Shown here in pieces: positions 8,806 through 16,802 of a DNA stretch of 64,000 nt. The position numbers were made by a program, and so were the translations under genes. The stretch's first letter is position 1, and each line of letters starts with the position of its first letter. A model generated the notes under the pieces. It was not told where the DNA came from. It was given only the letters and a program-made list of their open reading frames with translations, and did no database searches. Source of the DNA: Eubacteriaceae bacterium (GTDB lineage: Bacteria; Bacillota; Clostridia; Lachnospirales; Lachnospiraceae); contig CAJSYQ010000009.1 in the NCBI GenBank assembly GCA_910574015.1, positions 39,200 to 103,199 on the forward strand. The letters run 5' to 3'.

Positions 8806-10725
8806 GTGGCAGAAGATATCAATCAGTTATTAAAGGTGAGAAGGGAGAAACTTGCCGGGCTTCAGGAGGCGGGAAAAGATCCCTTTCAGATAACAAGGTG
8901 TGATGTGACACATCATTCCATAGACATCAAGGACCGCTACGATGACCTGGAGGGACAAACAGTGACCATCGCGGGACGGATGATGTTTAAGCGTGTAATG
9001 GGTAAGGCATCTTTCTGTAATCTGCGGGATCTGCAGGGAGATATTCAGGCATATGTGGCAAGGGACAGCGTTGGGGAAGAACCCTATAAGGATTTCAAAA
9101 AGTATGATGTGGGCGATCTGCTGGCGATCACAGGCGAGGTTTTTAAGACGAAGACAGGCGAGATTTCCGTTCATGCCCAGACAGTTACCCTTTTGTCCAA
9201 GAGCCTTCAGATCTTACCGGAGAAGTTCCATGGCCTGACAGATACGGATATTCGTTACCGTCAGCGCTATGTGGATCTCATTATGAATCCGGATGTAAAG
9301 GATACCTTTATAAAGCGGTCAAAGGTACTTCACTTTATCCGCAATTACCTGGACAGACAGGGCTTTATGGAGGTTGAGACCCCGATGCTGGTGCAGAATG
9401 CCGGCGGTGCGGCGGCCCGGCCCTTTGAGACCCATTATAATGCGCTGGGAGAGAATCTGAAGCTTCGGATATCTCTGGAACTGTACTTAAAAAGACTGAT
9501 TGTCGGCGGCATGGAAAAGGTATATGAGATTGGCCGTGTATTTCGCAATGAGGGACTCGATACGAGACATAATCCGGAATTTACACTGATGGAGCTGTAT
9601 CAGGCATATACTGATTACAACGGCATGATGGATCTTACCGAGAATCTGTACCGCTATGTGGCGAAAGAGGTCACTGGTTCAGAGATCCTCACCTATGGCG
9701 GGCATGTGATGGATCTGTCGAAGCCTTTCGAGAGAATTACCATGGTAGATGCTGTGAAAAAGTATGCAAACGTGGATTTTAATGAGATAAAGGATGAAGA
9801 AGAGGCGAAGAAGTTAGCGAAGGAACATCATATCGAATATGAAGAGCGGCATGGGAAGGGGGATATTCTTAATCTCTTCTTTGAGGAATATGTGGAAGAG
9901 CATCTGATCCAGCCCACCTTTGTGATGGATCACCCCATCGAGATTTCCCCGCTCACGAAGAAGAAGCCGGACAACCCGGATTACGTAGAGAGATTTGAAT
10001 TCTTTATGAATGGCTGGGAGATGGCGAATGCTTATTCTGAGTTAAATGATCCCATCGATCAGAGAGCCCGGTTTGAGGCGCAGGAAGCGTTGATCGCACA
10101 GGGGGATGAGGAGGCAAACCACATCGATGAGGACTTCCTGAATGCTTTGAATATCGGGATGCCCCCTACGGGAGGAATCGGATTTGGTATCGACCGCATG
10201 GTGATGATGATGACGGATTCACCTGCCATAAGAGATGTGCTTTTCTTCCCGACGCTGAAGTCTTTAGATGGTGTAAATAAGAAAAATGATGTAAAAAAAC
10301 AGGCTTCTGAAGCACCTGAAAAAAATGTAGAAGAAGAGCCGGCAGAGATTGATTTCTCCAATGTGAAGATTGAACCAATCTTTGAAGAAATGGTTGATTT
10401 TGATACATTTGCTAAGTCTGATTTCAGAGCAGTGAAGATTCTGGCCTGTGAAGCAGTACCGAAGTCAAAGAAACTTCTCAAGTTCACATTGGATGACGGC
10501 GGGCGCAAAGACCGTGTGATTTTAAGTGGTATTCGCGAGTATTATGAGCCGGAAGAACTGGTTGGAAAGACCTGTATCGCTATCGTAAATCTGCCTCCTA
10601 GAAAGATGATGGGCATTGACTCCGAGGGTATGCTGATATCAGCAGTACACGAGGAAGATGGTCGTGAAGGACTGAATCTCCTGATGGTTGACAACCGCAT
10701 TCCGGCAGGTGCGAAGCTCTATTAA
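8806..10725 (+). CDS. lysS: Lysyl-tRNA synthetase (class II) with C-terminal tRNA-binding domain
   Basis: Starts at GTG 8806, 19 nt after greA. Residues 1 to about 490 are a complete class II LysRS: an N-terminal OB-fold anticodon-binding domain, motif 2 (FRNEGLDTRHNPEFTLME) and motif 3 (GGIGFGIDRMVMMMTDS), then the usual end DVLFFPTLK. Usual bacterial LysRS stops near 500 residues. This one adds a charged Ala/Glu/Lys linker and an approximately 115-residue EMAPII/Trbp111-like domain (DFDTFAKSDFRAVKIL, LVGKTCIAIVNL, KMMGIDSEGML) normally found at the end of methionyl-tRNA synthetase. The extra domain should add nonspecific tRNA affinity and may drive dimerisation. I see no frameshift, so this is one polypeptide. 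Confidence 0.95.
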   Translation: MAEDINQLLKVRREKLAGLQEAGKDPFQITRCDVTHHSIDIKDRYDDLEGQTVTIAGRMMFKRVMGKASFCNLRDLQGDIQAYVARDSVGEEPYKDFKKYDVGDLLAITGEVFKTKTGEISVHAQTVTLLSKSLQILPEKFHGLTDTDIRYRQRYVDLIMNPDVKDTFIKRSKVLHFIRNYLDRQGFMEVETPMLVQNAGGAAARPFETHYNALGENLKLRISLELYLKRLIVGGMEKVYEIGRVFRNEGLDTRHNPEFTLMELYQAYTDYNGMMDLTENLYRYVAKEVTGSEILTYGGHVMDLSKPFERITMVDAVKKYANVDFNEIKDEEEAKKLAKEHHIEYEERHGKGDILNLFFEEYVEEHLIQPTFVMDHPIEISPLTKKKPDNPDYVERFEFFMNGWEMANAYSELNDPIDQRARFEAQEALIAQGDEEANHIDEDFLNALNIGMPPTGGIGFGIDRMVMMMTDSPAIRDVLFFPTLKSLDGVNKKNDVKKQASEAPEKNVEEEPAEIDFSNVKIEPIFEEMVDFDTFAKSDFRAVKILACEAVPKSKKLLKFTLDDGGRKDRVILSGIREYYEPEELVGKTCIAIVNLPPRKMMGIDSEGMLISAVHEEDGREGLNLLMVDNRIPAGAKLY

Positions 10726-10803
10726 GATGAGCAAATGAGCCTTGCGGCGGTTTGCGCTTGCGGACACTGGCATAAGGTGAAAAAATTCCATAATAAGCAG
10801 AAT

Positions 10804-10835
10804 GAATGGGCAGTCCTGAACGGGATTGCCCATTC
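10804..10835 (+). terminator. lysS terminator hairpin
   Basis: Stem GAATGGGCA / TGCCCATTC (10804-10812 with 10827-10835), extended inside by GTCC/GGGA-type pairs, then TTAAAT. It sits 79 nt after the lysS stop. The short U tract makes efficiency uncertain. Confidence 0.6.
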
Positions 10836-10906
10836 TTAAATAGGTTAGTAGTAGTTGGATATGGAGTATATAAAGGTCTCTCAAATAGAGAACCTATAAA
10901 ATCAGA

Positions 10907-10937
10907 AGAAATCGGCATGAGCCGATTTCTCCTTTTT
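10907..10937. terminator. Bidirectional terminator between convergent genes
   Basis: Perfect 10-bp stem AGAAATCGGC / GCCGATTTCT with ATGA loop. It is followed by CCTTTTTA on the plus strand and by TCTGATTTTA when read on the minus strand, so it can end transcripts from lysS and from the hemerythrin-receiver gene. Confidence 0.75.
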
Positions 10938-10948
10938 ATAATGATCCA

Positions 10949-12298
10949 CTACTGTTCTGCCGTTTTACTTTTGGCAAAGAAATCATGGATATTTTGCTTA
11001 ATGTCCTGATCTGGCATAGTCTTGAGAAGATAGCCCTCCGGTTTCAATGACATAACCTTGCTGACGCTCTCCCGGTCGCCCTTACCGGTAAGGAATATAA
11101 CCGGAATTTTAGCTGTATCCTGGTCTGAGCGCATCATTTCAAGAGTCTGTCTGCCGTCGCAGACAGGCATTTCATAATCCATCAGGACCAGATCCGGCGG
11201 AGCGGTCGTAATGATCTTCAGCGCCGATATGCTGGAACCGGCTTCCACCAGTTCATAGCTGTCGGATAGCAACTGGATGATTCTCTTGCGCATAAAGTCG
11301 GAATCGTCTACAATGAGGATTTTCTTTTTCTGATCGGTATTTTCTTTTTTCAGGTAGTCGCTCACCGCAGTCAGCACATTGTCTGGCGTGATACTGGAAG
11401 AAATCCTGCCTTGGATGGAATCGGAGGAAGAGATACAGAACGCAAAATATCCTTCTCCCGCATCAAACAGCATACTGCAGGATGGTTTCGAACGTTCAAA
11501 AGAATCCGAGAGCTGTTCATAGGTCATAAGAGATTCTTTTTCCAGTTCAAAAAGATCGATGGTGGGGATGCTTTCCCTAACCTGCTCCAGAAACTGTCTT
11601 GACAGATACCGGATCACATTGATTACCATATCATCCACCCTCGAGTGCTGGGAGTCCAGTATGTCATTGATAATCTTCAGCAGCAGTTTGTCTTCGTAAA
11701 CCAATGTGATTTCCCATTTTTCCTTATCCTGGCTGCGGTAAATAAAACGGCAGCATACAACTCCGCCGAAATATTCCCCTGCATACAGTTCACTGATCAT
11801 CTTTGGCTTCATGTGGAATATATCGTTGAAAAGCTGAACGATGGTTTGTTCCAGCGCATTTTTTTCTTCTTCATGAGGAATATCGATCCACTTGGTAGTG
11901 CTCTTTCCTGAAATCGCCAGATCCTCTGTCTGTGTGTGCGCGATCACCCAGCCGATGCACACGCCGAGAAAGTGCCGTATGGATTCGATAGAATAGTCTG
12001 TATTGACCAATTCCTCCTCCAGTGCCGGAAGTGTTTTGAAGCGGAAATTATCATGAAGGCGCTTATGGATCTCGTAATCACTGTAGTCGATAGAACGCAT
12101 ATAGCCTTCCTCGTGTTCGAAATGCTCTATCGTGTGATTTTTAAGATATTTGACGCCCTCCCGGCATCCCCATTCACTTTTTTCTTCATCCTGACTGATT
12201 TTGAGAAGTCGGTTCATGGTTGAAAAAAGCTTTTTATGCTCTTCATCAATAAAGTCCACGTCAATTTTATACTTGTCTTGCCATACTATTTGATCCAC
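10949..12298 (-). CDS. Hemerythrin / CheX-like / response-regulator receiver fusion protein
   Basis: 449 residues, GTG start at 12298 behind AAGGAGG. Residues 1-135 are a bacteriohemerythrin with all seven diiron ligands in place (H21, H59, E63, H78, H82, H121, D126), so it should bind oxygen or another small ligand at a non-haem diiron site. Residues about 140-300 (LLLKIINDILDSQHSRVDDMVINVIRYL and following) resemble the CheX/CheC phosphatase helix-strand pattern; this assignment is tentative. Residues 324-449 are a receiver domain with an acidic pocket (VDDSD), phospho-acceptor D374 in LMDYEMP, and a conserved Thr (LTGKG) and Lys. No output DNA-binding domain. Likely an oxygen-responsive adaptor in chemotaxis-like signalling, fitting the chemoreceptor and GGDEF gene nearby. 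Confidence 0.8.
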   Translation of the reverse strand: MDQIVWQDKYKIDVDFIDEEHKKLFSTMNRLLKISQDEEKSEWGCREGVKYLKNHTIEHFEHEEGYMRSIDYSDYEIHKRLHDNFRFKTLPALEEELVNTDYSIESIRHFLGVCIGWVIAHTQTEDLAISGKSTTKWIDIPHEEEKNALEQTIVQLFNDIFHMKPKMISELYAGEYFGGVVCCRFIYRSQDKEKWEITLVYEDKLLLKIINDILDSQHSRVDDMVINVIRYLSRQFLEQVRESIPTIDLFELEKESLMTYEQLSDSFERSKPSCSMLFDAGEGYFAFCISSSDSIQGRISSSITPDNVLTAVSDYLKKENTDQKKKILIVDDSDFMRKRIIQLLSDSYELVEAGSSISALKIITTAPPDLVLMDYEMPVCDGRQTLEMMRSDQDTAKIPVIFLTGKGDRESVSKVMSLKPEGYLLKTMPDQDIKQNIHDFFAKSKTAEQ

Positions 12299-12340
12299 GT
12301 TTTACCTCCTTGTTGTAAAGCAATGCTTTTTCTTATTTCC

Positions 12341-12349
12341 ATTATATCA
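12341..12349 (-). promoter_or_regulatory. Extended -10 of the hemerythrin-receiver gene
   Basis: On the minus strand TGA-TATAAT (TGnTATAAT), about 43 nt before the GTG start. No good -35 hexamer is seen at the expected distance, as allowed for extended -10 promoters. Confidence 0.6.
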
Positions 12350-12454
12350 CCGGAATGTAAATTTTGCCATAATTAAATACAGAGGAATCAGATAGAATAT
12401 CAATAGAGGTTTCCTTTTGGTTGATTTTATTGCCTAAAATATAGAGACATTCCA

Positions 12455-12483
12455 TTGCGCTTAGGGCGCCATGCTTTTATAAT
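12455..12483 (+). promoter_or_regulatory. Promoter of the XRE-ABC operon
   Basis: TTGCGC (12455-12460), 17-nt spacer, TATAAT (12478-12483). The -35 is weak (three of six). The 20-bp perfect palindrome begins 19 nt after the -10 box, which would suit regulation by the XRE protein encoded next or a leader hairpin. Confidence 0.55.
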
Positions 12484-12502
12484 AATTGTATGATATCAAG
12501 TG

Positions 12503-12522
12503 GCTCAATGGCGCCATTGAGC
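12503..12522. repeat. Palindromic intergenic element, copy 2 (perfect palindrome)
   Basis: GCTCAATGGCGCCATTGAGC is a perfect 20-bp palindrome in the leader of the XRE-family gene. It is the short form of the window-wide family (arms only, no loop sequence). Confidence 0.75.
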
Positions 12523-12561
12523 TAAGAGAAAAATGGAAGAGAGGAACAGGAGAGTTGAGCT

Positions 12562-13689
12562 ATGAGTGAATTAAAGCTATCTCATAATATAATCCGCCTC
12601 CGGCACGAAAAGAAGCTGACCCAGAAAGAACTTGCCGACTTTCTCGGGGTTACGAAAGCTTCTGTCTCCAAGTGGGAAAATGCCCAGAATACACCGGACA
12701 TATTACTTCTTCCGCAAATTGCTGCCTTTTTTGGCGTGACGATAGATGAGCTGATTGGATACGAGGCCCAGCTTTCCAGTGAGCAGATCCGGCGGTGCTA
12801 TGCCGGACTGCGAAGGGATTTTGCCAGCCAGCCATTTGAAGAGGCCCGGGAGAGGGTAAGGGATCTTGCCCACCGGTATTATGCCTGTTATCCGCTGCTG
12901 CTCCAGCTGGGTGTTCTATATTGGAATCATTATATGCTGGCGGATACGGAGGAGGAGCGGGGCAGGACATTGGAGGAAGCTGTCGGATGGTGCGACAGGA
13001 TATTGGAGAACTGTAATGATGTGGAGGTGTGCAGTGATGCCCTGGTGCTGAGATCGGGACTGTATCTTCAGATGGGGAGGCCGGAGGAAACCATCCGCGC
13101 GCTGGAGCCGTCGGCAGAACCCGGCCGTCTTGCAGGGCAGAACAGGACATTACTGATCCAGGCATATCAGATGGCAGGAAAGCTGGAGAGGGCCCGGAGC
13201 TTTGCACAGACAAATCAGTATCTGAGTCTGTTGGATCTGATAGGGGATGCGGTACTTTATCTGTCTCTGTATGAGCACGATTTGGAACGATGTGAGGAAA
13301 CGATCCGGAGGGTAACGGGGCTGCTGGAATTGTATAAGCTGGAACAGCTTCATCCCAATATTGCGGCGCAGTTTTATTATCAGGCAGCGGCAGTGTATGC
13401 GGTAAATGGAAAAAAAGAGAAGGTGATGGAGGCGCTGTTTTCATTTGAGAGAGACATAAATGTGCTGTTGGGTGCGGAGGAGATCCTGCTTCATGGCGAT
13501 AGCTATTTCGATTTGCTGGACGTCTGGATCGATCAGCTCCCCCTTGGAAGCATGGCTCCCAGAGACAGGGCGCTTATCCGGCAGAATATACTGGAATCTC
13601 TGTCCCTGCCGGCCTTTGATTGTGTGAGGGAGGACAGGGAATATCAAAATCTTATCAGAAGACTGACGAATGGAGGTGCACTATGTTAA
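12562..13689 (+). CDS. XRE-family transcriptional regulator with TPR-like C-terminal domain
   Basis: 375 residues. Residues 1-65 form a Cro/CI helix-turn-helix (RLRHEKKLTQKELADFLGVT, KASVSKWENAQNTPDI). The rest is a helical tandem-repeat region with about seven helix pairs resembling TPR/SHC repeats, the architecture of RNPP-like or MutR/Rgg-like sensors that bind a peptide or other ligand. It heads a four-gene operon with PLDc_N, ABC ATPase and ABC permease genes; its stop overlaps the next start. By analogy with such loci it probably controls the transporter and itself; the perfect palindrome in its leader is a candidate operator, though related palindromes occur at unrelated genes. Confidence 0.8.
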   Translation: MSELKLSHNIIRLRHEKKLTQKELADFLGVTKASVSKWENAQNTPDILLLPQIAAFFGVTIDELIGYEAQLSSEQIRRCYAGLRRDFASQPFEEARERVRDLAHRYYACYPLLLQLGVLYWNHYMLADTEEERGRTLEEAVGWCDRILENCNDVEVCSDALVLRSGLYLQMGRPEETIRALEPSAEPGRLAGQNRTLLIQAYQMAGKLERARSFAQTNQYLSLLDLIGDAVLYLSLYEHDLERCEETIRRVTGLLELYKLEQLHPNIAAQFYYQAAAVYAVNGKKEKVMEALFSFERDINVLLGAEEILLHGDSYFDLLDVWIDQLPLGSMAPRDRALIRQNILESLSLPAFDCVREDREYQNLIRRLTNGGALC

Positions 13690-13886
13690 ATATAAAAGAT
13701 TTGCTGCCCTTTTTGATCCCGCTGGCAGCGGCAGAGTTTGTTCTGCTTGGATATACCATCCATCATATCCTGACTCATAAAACGTATAAGCGGGGAAGCC
13801 GGGGAATTTGGATTGCTGTGGTACTGATCGGAATGCAGTTTATCGGTCCGATTCTGTATTTTCTTCTGGGGAGGGAGGATGATTGA
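13683..13886 (+). CDS. PLDc_N-domain small membrane protein (67 aa)
   Basis: The ATG at 13683 follows GGAGGTG and overlaps the XRE stop by 7 nt; the longer frame upstream is inside the XRE gene and is not used. Two hydrophobic helices enclose a short basic loop (HKTYKRGSRG), and the protein ends in FIGPILYFLLGREDD, the characteristic end of the phospholipase D-nuclease N-terminal (PLDc_N, YxlE-like) family. In Bacillus and related bacteria this small protein sits in front of an ABC ATPase/permease pair (yxlEFG), exactly as here, and is thought to modulate it. Translationally coupled at both ends. Confidence 0.8.
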   Translation: MLNIKDLLPFLIPLAAAEFVLLGYTIHHILTHKTYKRGSRGIWIAVVLIGMQFIGPILYFLLGREDD

Positions 13887-13887
13887 A

Positions 13888-14784
13888 ATGGATATGCTGA
13901 CGCTCTCTCATGTGAATAAGTGCTTTGGACACAAAAAGGTGCTGCAGGATGTGAGCTTTTCTGTTCGGGAGCATACAGTCTTTGGCTTTGTGGGGCAAAA
14001 CGGAGCGGGAAAGACCACCGCCATGAAGCTTATCCTTGGCCTGCTGACCCCCGACAGCGGTGAAATTTGTGTCAATGGCAGGCCGGTTCGGTATGGAGAT
14101 ACGGATACGAACCAGTATATCGGATATCTGCCGGATGTCCCGGAATTTTATCCATATATGACGCCATCCGAATACCTGAGATTCTGCGGGGAAATTACCG
14201 GAATGCCTTCAAAAGAAATAAGCGCCCGGACGGAAGAGCTGCTTTGCCTTACCGGACTGGAAAAGGAAGACCGGCGGATCAGGGGCTTCTCACGAGGTAT
14301 GAAACAGCGGCTGGGGGTGGCGCAGGCTCTTCTCAGCCGCCCGAAGCTGCTGATCTGCGATGAGCCCGCCTCTGCTCTGGATCCGGCGGGCCGCAGGGAG
14401 CTTCTGGACATTCTTGAAATGGCCGGGGAGCAGGCTACCGTACTTTTTTCCACTCATATTCTCTCAGATGTGGAACAGATCTGTGATGAGTTTGCCTTTC
14501 TTCATAATGGAAAGATAGTACGGCAGGATACTCTTGAAAACTTGCGTCAAAAAAAGAAAAGCTCCGATGTTGTATTGGAGATGGAACTGGCTGAGGACGC
14601 CCAAATGCTCCTGAAGATATTTTCTTATTTGAGATCCGGGGGACATAACCGTATCTTATTGGAGAAGGCAGAGATGCTCCCGGAGATTTTACATTATATT
14701 GCCAATAATAAAATACCGTTTCTGCGGCTGGAGCGGCAGGAGATGACCATTGAGGATCTGTTTATGGAGGTGGTGGGAAAATGA
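13888..14784 (+). CDS. ABC transporter ATP-binding protein (YxlF/CcmA-like)
   Basis: 298 residues from ATG 13888, preferred over ATG 13879 because GGGAGGGAGG would touch the earlier start. The nucleotide-binding domain is complete: Walker A GQNGAGKT, a Q-loop region, ABC signature SRGMKQRLG, Walker B LLICDEPASALD and switch histidine FSTHI. The C-terminal 80 residues are a family-specific extension. It overlaps both neighbours by a few bases. It energises the permease encoded next; such ABC-2 exporters move antibiotics, peptides or lipids out, but the substrate cannot be read from sequence. Confidence 0.92.
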   Translation: MDMLTLSHVNKCFGHKKVLQDVSFSVREHTVFGFVGQNGAGKTTAMKLILGLLTPDSGEICVNGRPVRYGDTDTNQYIGYLPDVPEFYPYMTPSEYLRFCGEITGMPSKEISARTEELLCLTGLEKEDRRIRGFSRGMKQRLGVAQALLSRPKLLICDEPASALDPAGRRELLDILEMAGEQATVLFSTHILSDVEQICDEFAFLHNGKIVRQDTLENLRQKKKSSDVVLEMELAEDAQMLLKIFSYLRSGGHNRILLEKAEMLPEILHYIANNKIPFLRLERQEMTIEDLFMEVVGK

Positions 14785-15542
14785 GGGCTTTTATGAAGAA
14801 GGAATGGATGGAATGGGGCCGGACCGGGCGTCTGCTTGTCCTGGTGCTGGTTTTTGCTGTGCTGGGAATCCTGAACCCGGCGCTGGCCAGGCTGACGCCA
14901 TGGATGATGGAAATACTGTCGGAATCTCTGGCGGAAACGGGGGTGTCTGTCACTGATGTGACGGTAGACGCCATGGTTTCCTGGACCCAGTTCTATAAAA
15001 ATATTCCGATGGGATTGATCGTATTCGTACTGCTCTGTAGTGGAAGCTTTACCTCGGAGTATCAGAAAGGGACACTGATCCCGGCAGTGACAAAGGGACT
15101 GCCCCGACGGAAGATCCTTCTGGCAAAATCGGCGATGATGGCTGCTGTCTGGACGGGGTTATACATTTTGTGTGCCGGGATTACTTATGCGTATAATGCA
15201 TATTTCTGGGACAATGGCATAGCAGACCATCTTTTTTTAGCCTTATTTCTCACCTGGCTGCTGGGACTGTGGGTGACCGGGCTTGTGATCTTCTTTTCCG
15301 CCGTGTCGCGGAGCGGCAGCCAGGTTCTTCTGGGGACCGGCGCCGTGGTGCTGGGAATGTATCTTCTGGGTCTGTTTCCCAAATTTAGTATGTATCTCCC
15401 CATCCGCCTTCTGGACGGCATGGTTCTTCTGAAGGGGGCAGGTGTCCCGGGAGATTATTTTGCCAGTATGGCCGCCGCTGCGATCCTGATCGTATTGACC
15501 AATGTACTGGGAGTGTTTTGCTTTAACCGGAAAGCCTTATAA
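14781..15542 (+). CDS. ABC-2 type transporter permease
   Basis: 253 residues starting at an ATG that overlaps the ATPase stop (ATGA). Six hydrophobic segments and the ABC-2 motif FTSEYQKGTLIPAVTKGLPRRKILLAKS between the second and third segments, which marks the coupling helix of the ABC-2 permease family (YxlG-like). It forms the membrane half of the exporter with the preceding ATPase. It is the last gene of the XRE operon; the next gene has its own promoter 14 nt after this stop. Confidence 0.88.
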   Translation: MRAFMKKEWMEWGRTGRLLVLVLVFAVLGILNPALARLTPWMMEILSESLAETGVSVTDVTVDAMVSWTQFYKNIPMGLIVFVLLCSGSFTSEYQKGTLIPAVTKGLPRRKILLAKSAMMAAVWTGLYILCAGITYAYNAYFWDNGIADHLFLALFLTWLLGLWVTGLVIFFSAVSRSGSQVLLGTGAVVLGMYLLGLFPKFSMYLPIRLLDGMVLLKGAGVPGDYFASMAAAAILIVLTNVLGVFCFNRKAL

Positions 15543-15555
15543 TGTCATCCCATTC

Positions 15556-15584
15556 TTGACTTAACCTTCCCACTGGGGTAGAAT
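15556..15584 (+). promoter_or_regulatory. Promoter of the GGDEF gene
   Basis: TTGACT (15556-15561), 17-nt spacer, TAGAAT (15579-15584). The palindromic element copy 3 starts 13 nt after the -10 box. Confidence 0.75.
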
Positions 15585-15596
15585 TGCAATATAGTT

Positions 15597-15630
15597 AGTT
15601 TAACGGCGGGTGAGCTGGCGCTGTTGTACT
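15597..15630. repeat. Palindromic intergenic element, copy 3
   Basis: Begins (T)AGTTTAACGGCGGGTGAGCT and closes with GGCGCTGTTGTACT. The arms AACGGCG / CGCTGTT pair with one G-U. Same family outline as copies 4 and 6, with a diverged loop, located in the leader of the GGDEF gene. Confidence 0.55.
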
Positions 15631-15667
15631 AGAAGCATAATACTTGATAGATGGGAAATGACGGCAA

Positions 15668-16711
15668 ATGGAAAAAATAAAGATACGTTTTATCCGAACG
15701 ATAAACTGGGTCACAGAACACAGAAATAAGCTGTTTCTAATTGCCTGTCTGGTGATCCATGCCGTGTATGCAGGACTGTTTCACTGGGCGGGCATCTGGT
15801 TTCTGACAGCGCTGAATCTATTCAGCTGTTGTTTCTATTTTTTCTTTCTTGTGATCAGGAGAGATACCTCAGAGAGAAGTATGCTTGCTGCATATTTTGA
15901 GATACTGTTCTTTTCCGTGATGAGTGAACTGGCACTGGGACCGGATTATGGCTTTTATCTTTATATCATAGGAATGTCTGCCTCGGTGTTTTATCTGCTC
16001 CCCTCTTATGTGAATAAGCGTTTTCTTTATCAGTCTGCCGGAATTGCCCTTGTTCTTATACTGGAGGCCGTCATTATGCTTACGGGGATCCGTTTCGACG
16101 GGATCCGGAGCGCTGCAGGACCGTATCAGCCGGCGGTATTCCTCAGCAATATCGGGATTACGGCCACCATAGTTCTGGCGGCAGCCTTTTTATATTCCAA
16201 AGAGATTGAGGTGGTGTGGGGTTCCCTGAATTACAATATGCATCATGATGCGCTGACAGACCTCTATAACCGGCGTTTTCTGGAGGATGAGATCCGGCAT
16301 CTGCCGGAGGGGAAGAGAACAGAATTTGTCATCTGTATGATGGACATTGATTTTTTCAAGAAGGTCAATGATACATATGGCCATGAGGCGGGAGATGTGG
16401 TCCTGACCAGGGTGGCATCCTGTCTAAAGGATACAGCGGGAGAAGACAATATGGCAGTGCGGTGGGGGGGAGAGGAATTTATCCTGTATTTCCCGGGTAT
16501 GAAGAAGGATCAGGCATACCGGATAACCGAACAATTGAGGAGACGTATCGAGGATATGGTGATAGAGACTGACGGAAAGAAGATCCGCGTGACGGTTACG
16601 GGCGGGATAGCGGCGGGACTGCCGGGGAGCAATTATGAAAAGGTCATAAAGAGAGCCGATGAAAAGCTGTATATGGGAAAACAACAGGGTCGGAACCGGG
16701 TTATCCTATAG
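15668..16711 (+). CDS. Membrane-bound diguanylate cyclase (GGDEF)
   Basis: 347 residues. Residues 1-185 contain about six transmembrane helices with no recognised sensory fold. Residues about 190-345 are a GGDEF domain: DALTDLYNRRFLED, DIDFFKKVNDTYGHEAGD and the active-site loop RWGGEEF (GGEEF type), followed by GRNRV near the end, so it should make cyclic di-GMP from two GTP. The RxxD inhibitory site five residues before the loop reads AGED, so the usual product-inhibition arginine is missing. Single gene with its own promoter and a shared bidirectional terminator. Confidence 0.92.
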   Translation: MEKIKIRFIRTINWVTEHRNKLFLIACLVIHAVYAGLFHWAGIWFLTALNLFSCCFYFFFLVIRRDTSERSMLAAYFEILFFSVMSELALGPDYGFYLYIIGMSASVFYLLPSYVNKRFLYQSAGIALVLILEAVIMLTGIRFDGIRSAAGPYQPAVFLSNIGITATIVLAAAFLYSKEIEVVWGSLNYNMHHDALTDLYNRRFLEDEIRHLPEGKRTEFVICMMDIDFFKKVNDTYGHEAGDVVLTRVASCLKDTAGEDNMAVRWGGEEFILYFPGMKKDQAYRITEQLRRRIEDMVIETDGKKIRVTVTGGIAAGLPGSNYEKVIKRADEKLYMGKQQGRNRVIL

Positions 16712-16728
16712 TCCCTCCGCCAGACAGG

Positions 16729-16782
16729 AAAACACCTGCTCCACGGGATACCGGAACCGGTATTGCGCGGAGCAGGTGTTTT
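16729..16782. terminator. Large bidirectional terminator
   Basis: Outer stem AAAACACCTGCTCC / GGAGCAGGTGTTTT (16729-16742 with 16769-16782) enclosing a second stem ATACCGG / CCGGTAT. T-rich on both exits. It separates the convergent GGDEF and chemoreceptor genes. Confidence 0.85.
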
Positions 16783-16802
16783 GTTATTGATATTGAAAGG
16801 GA

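Noticed and set aside
10881..10902. Small hairpin GGTCTCT / AGAGAACC after lysS
   Set aside because: Interrupted short stem next to a much better terminator; no separate role visible.
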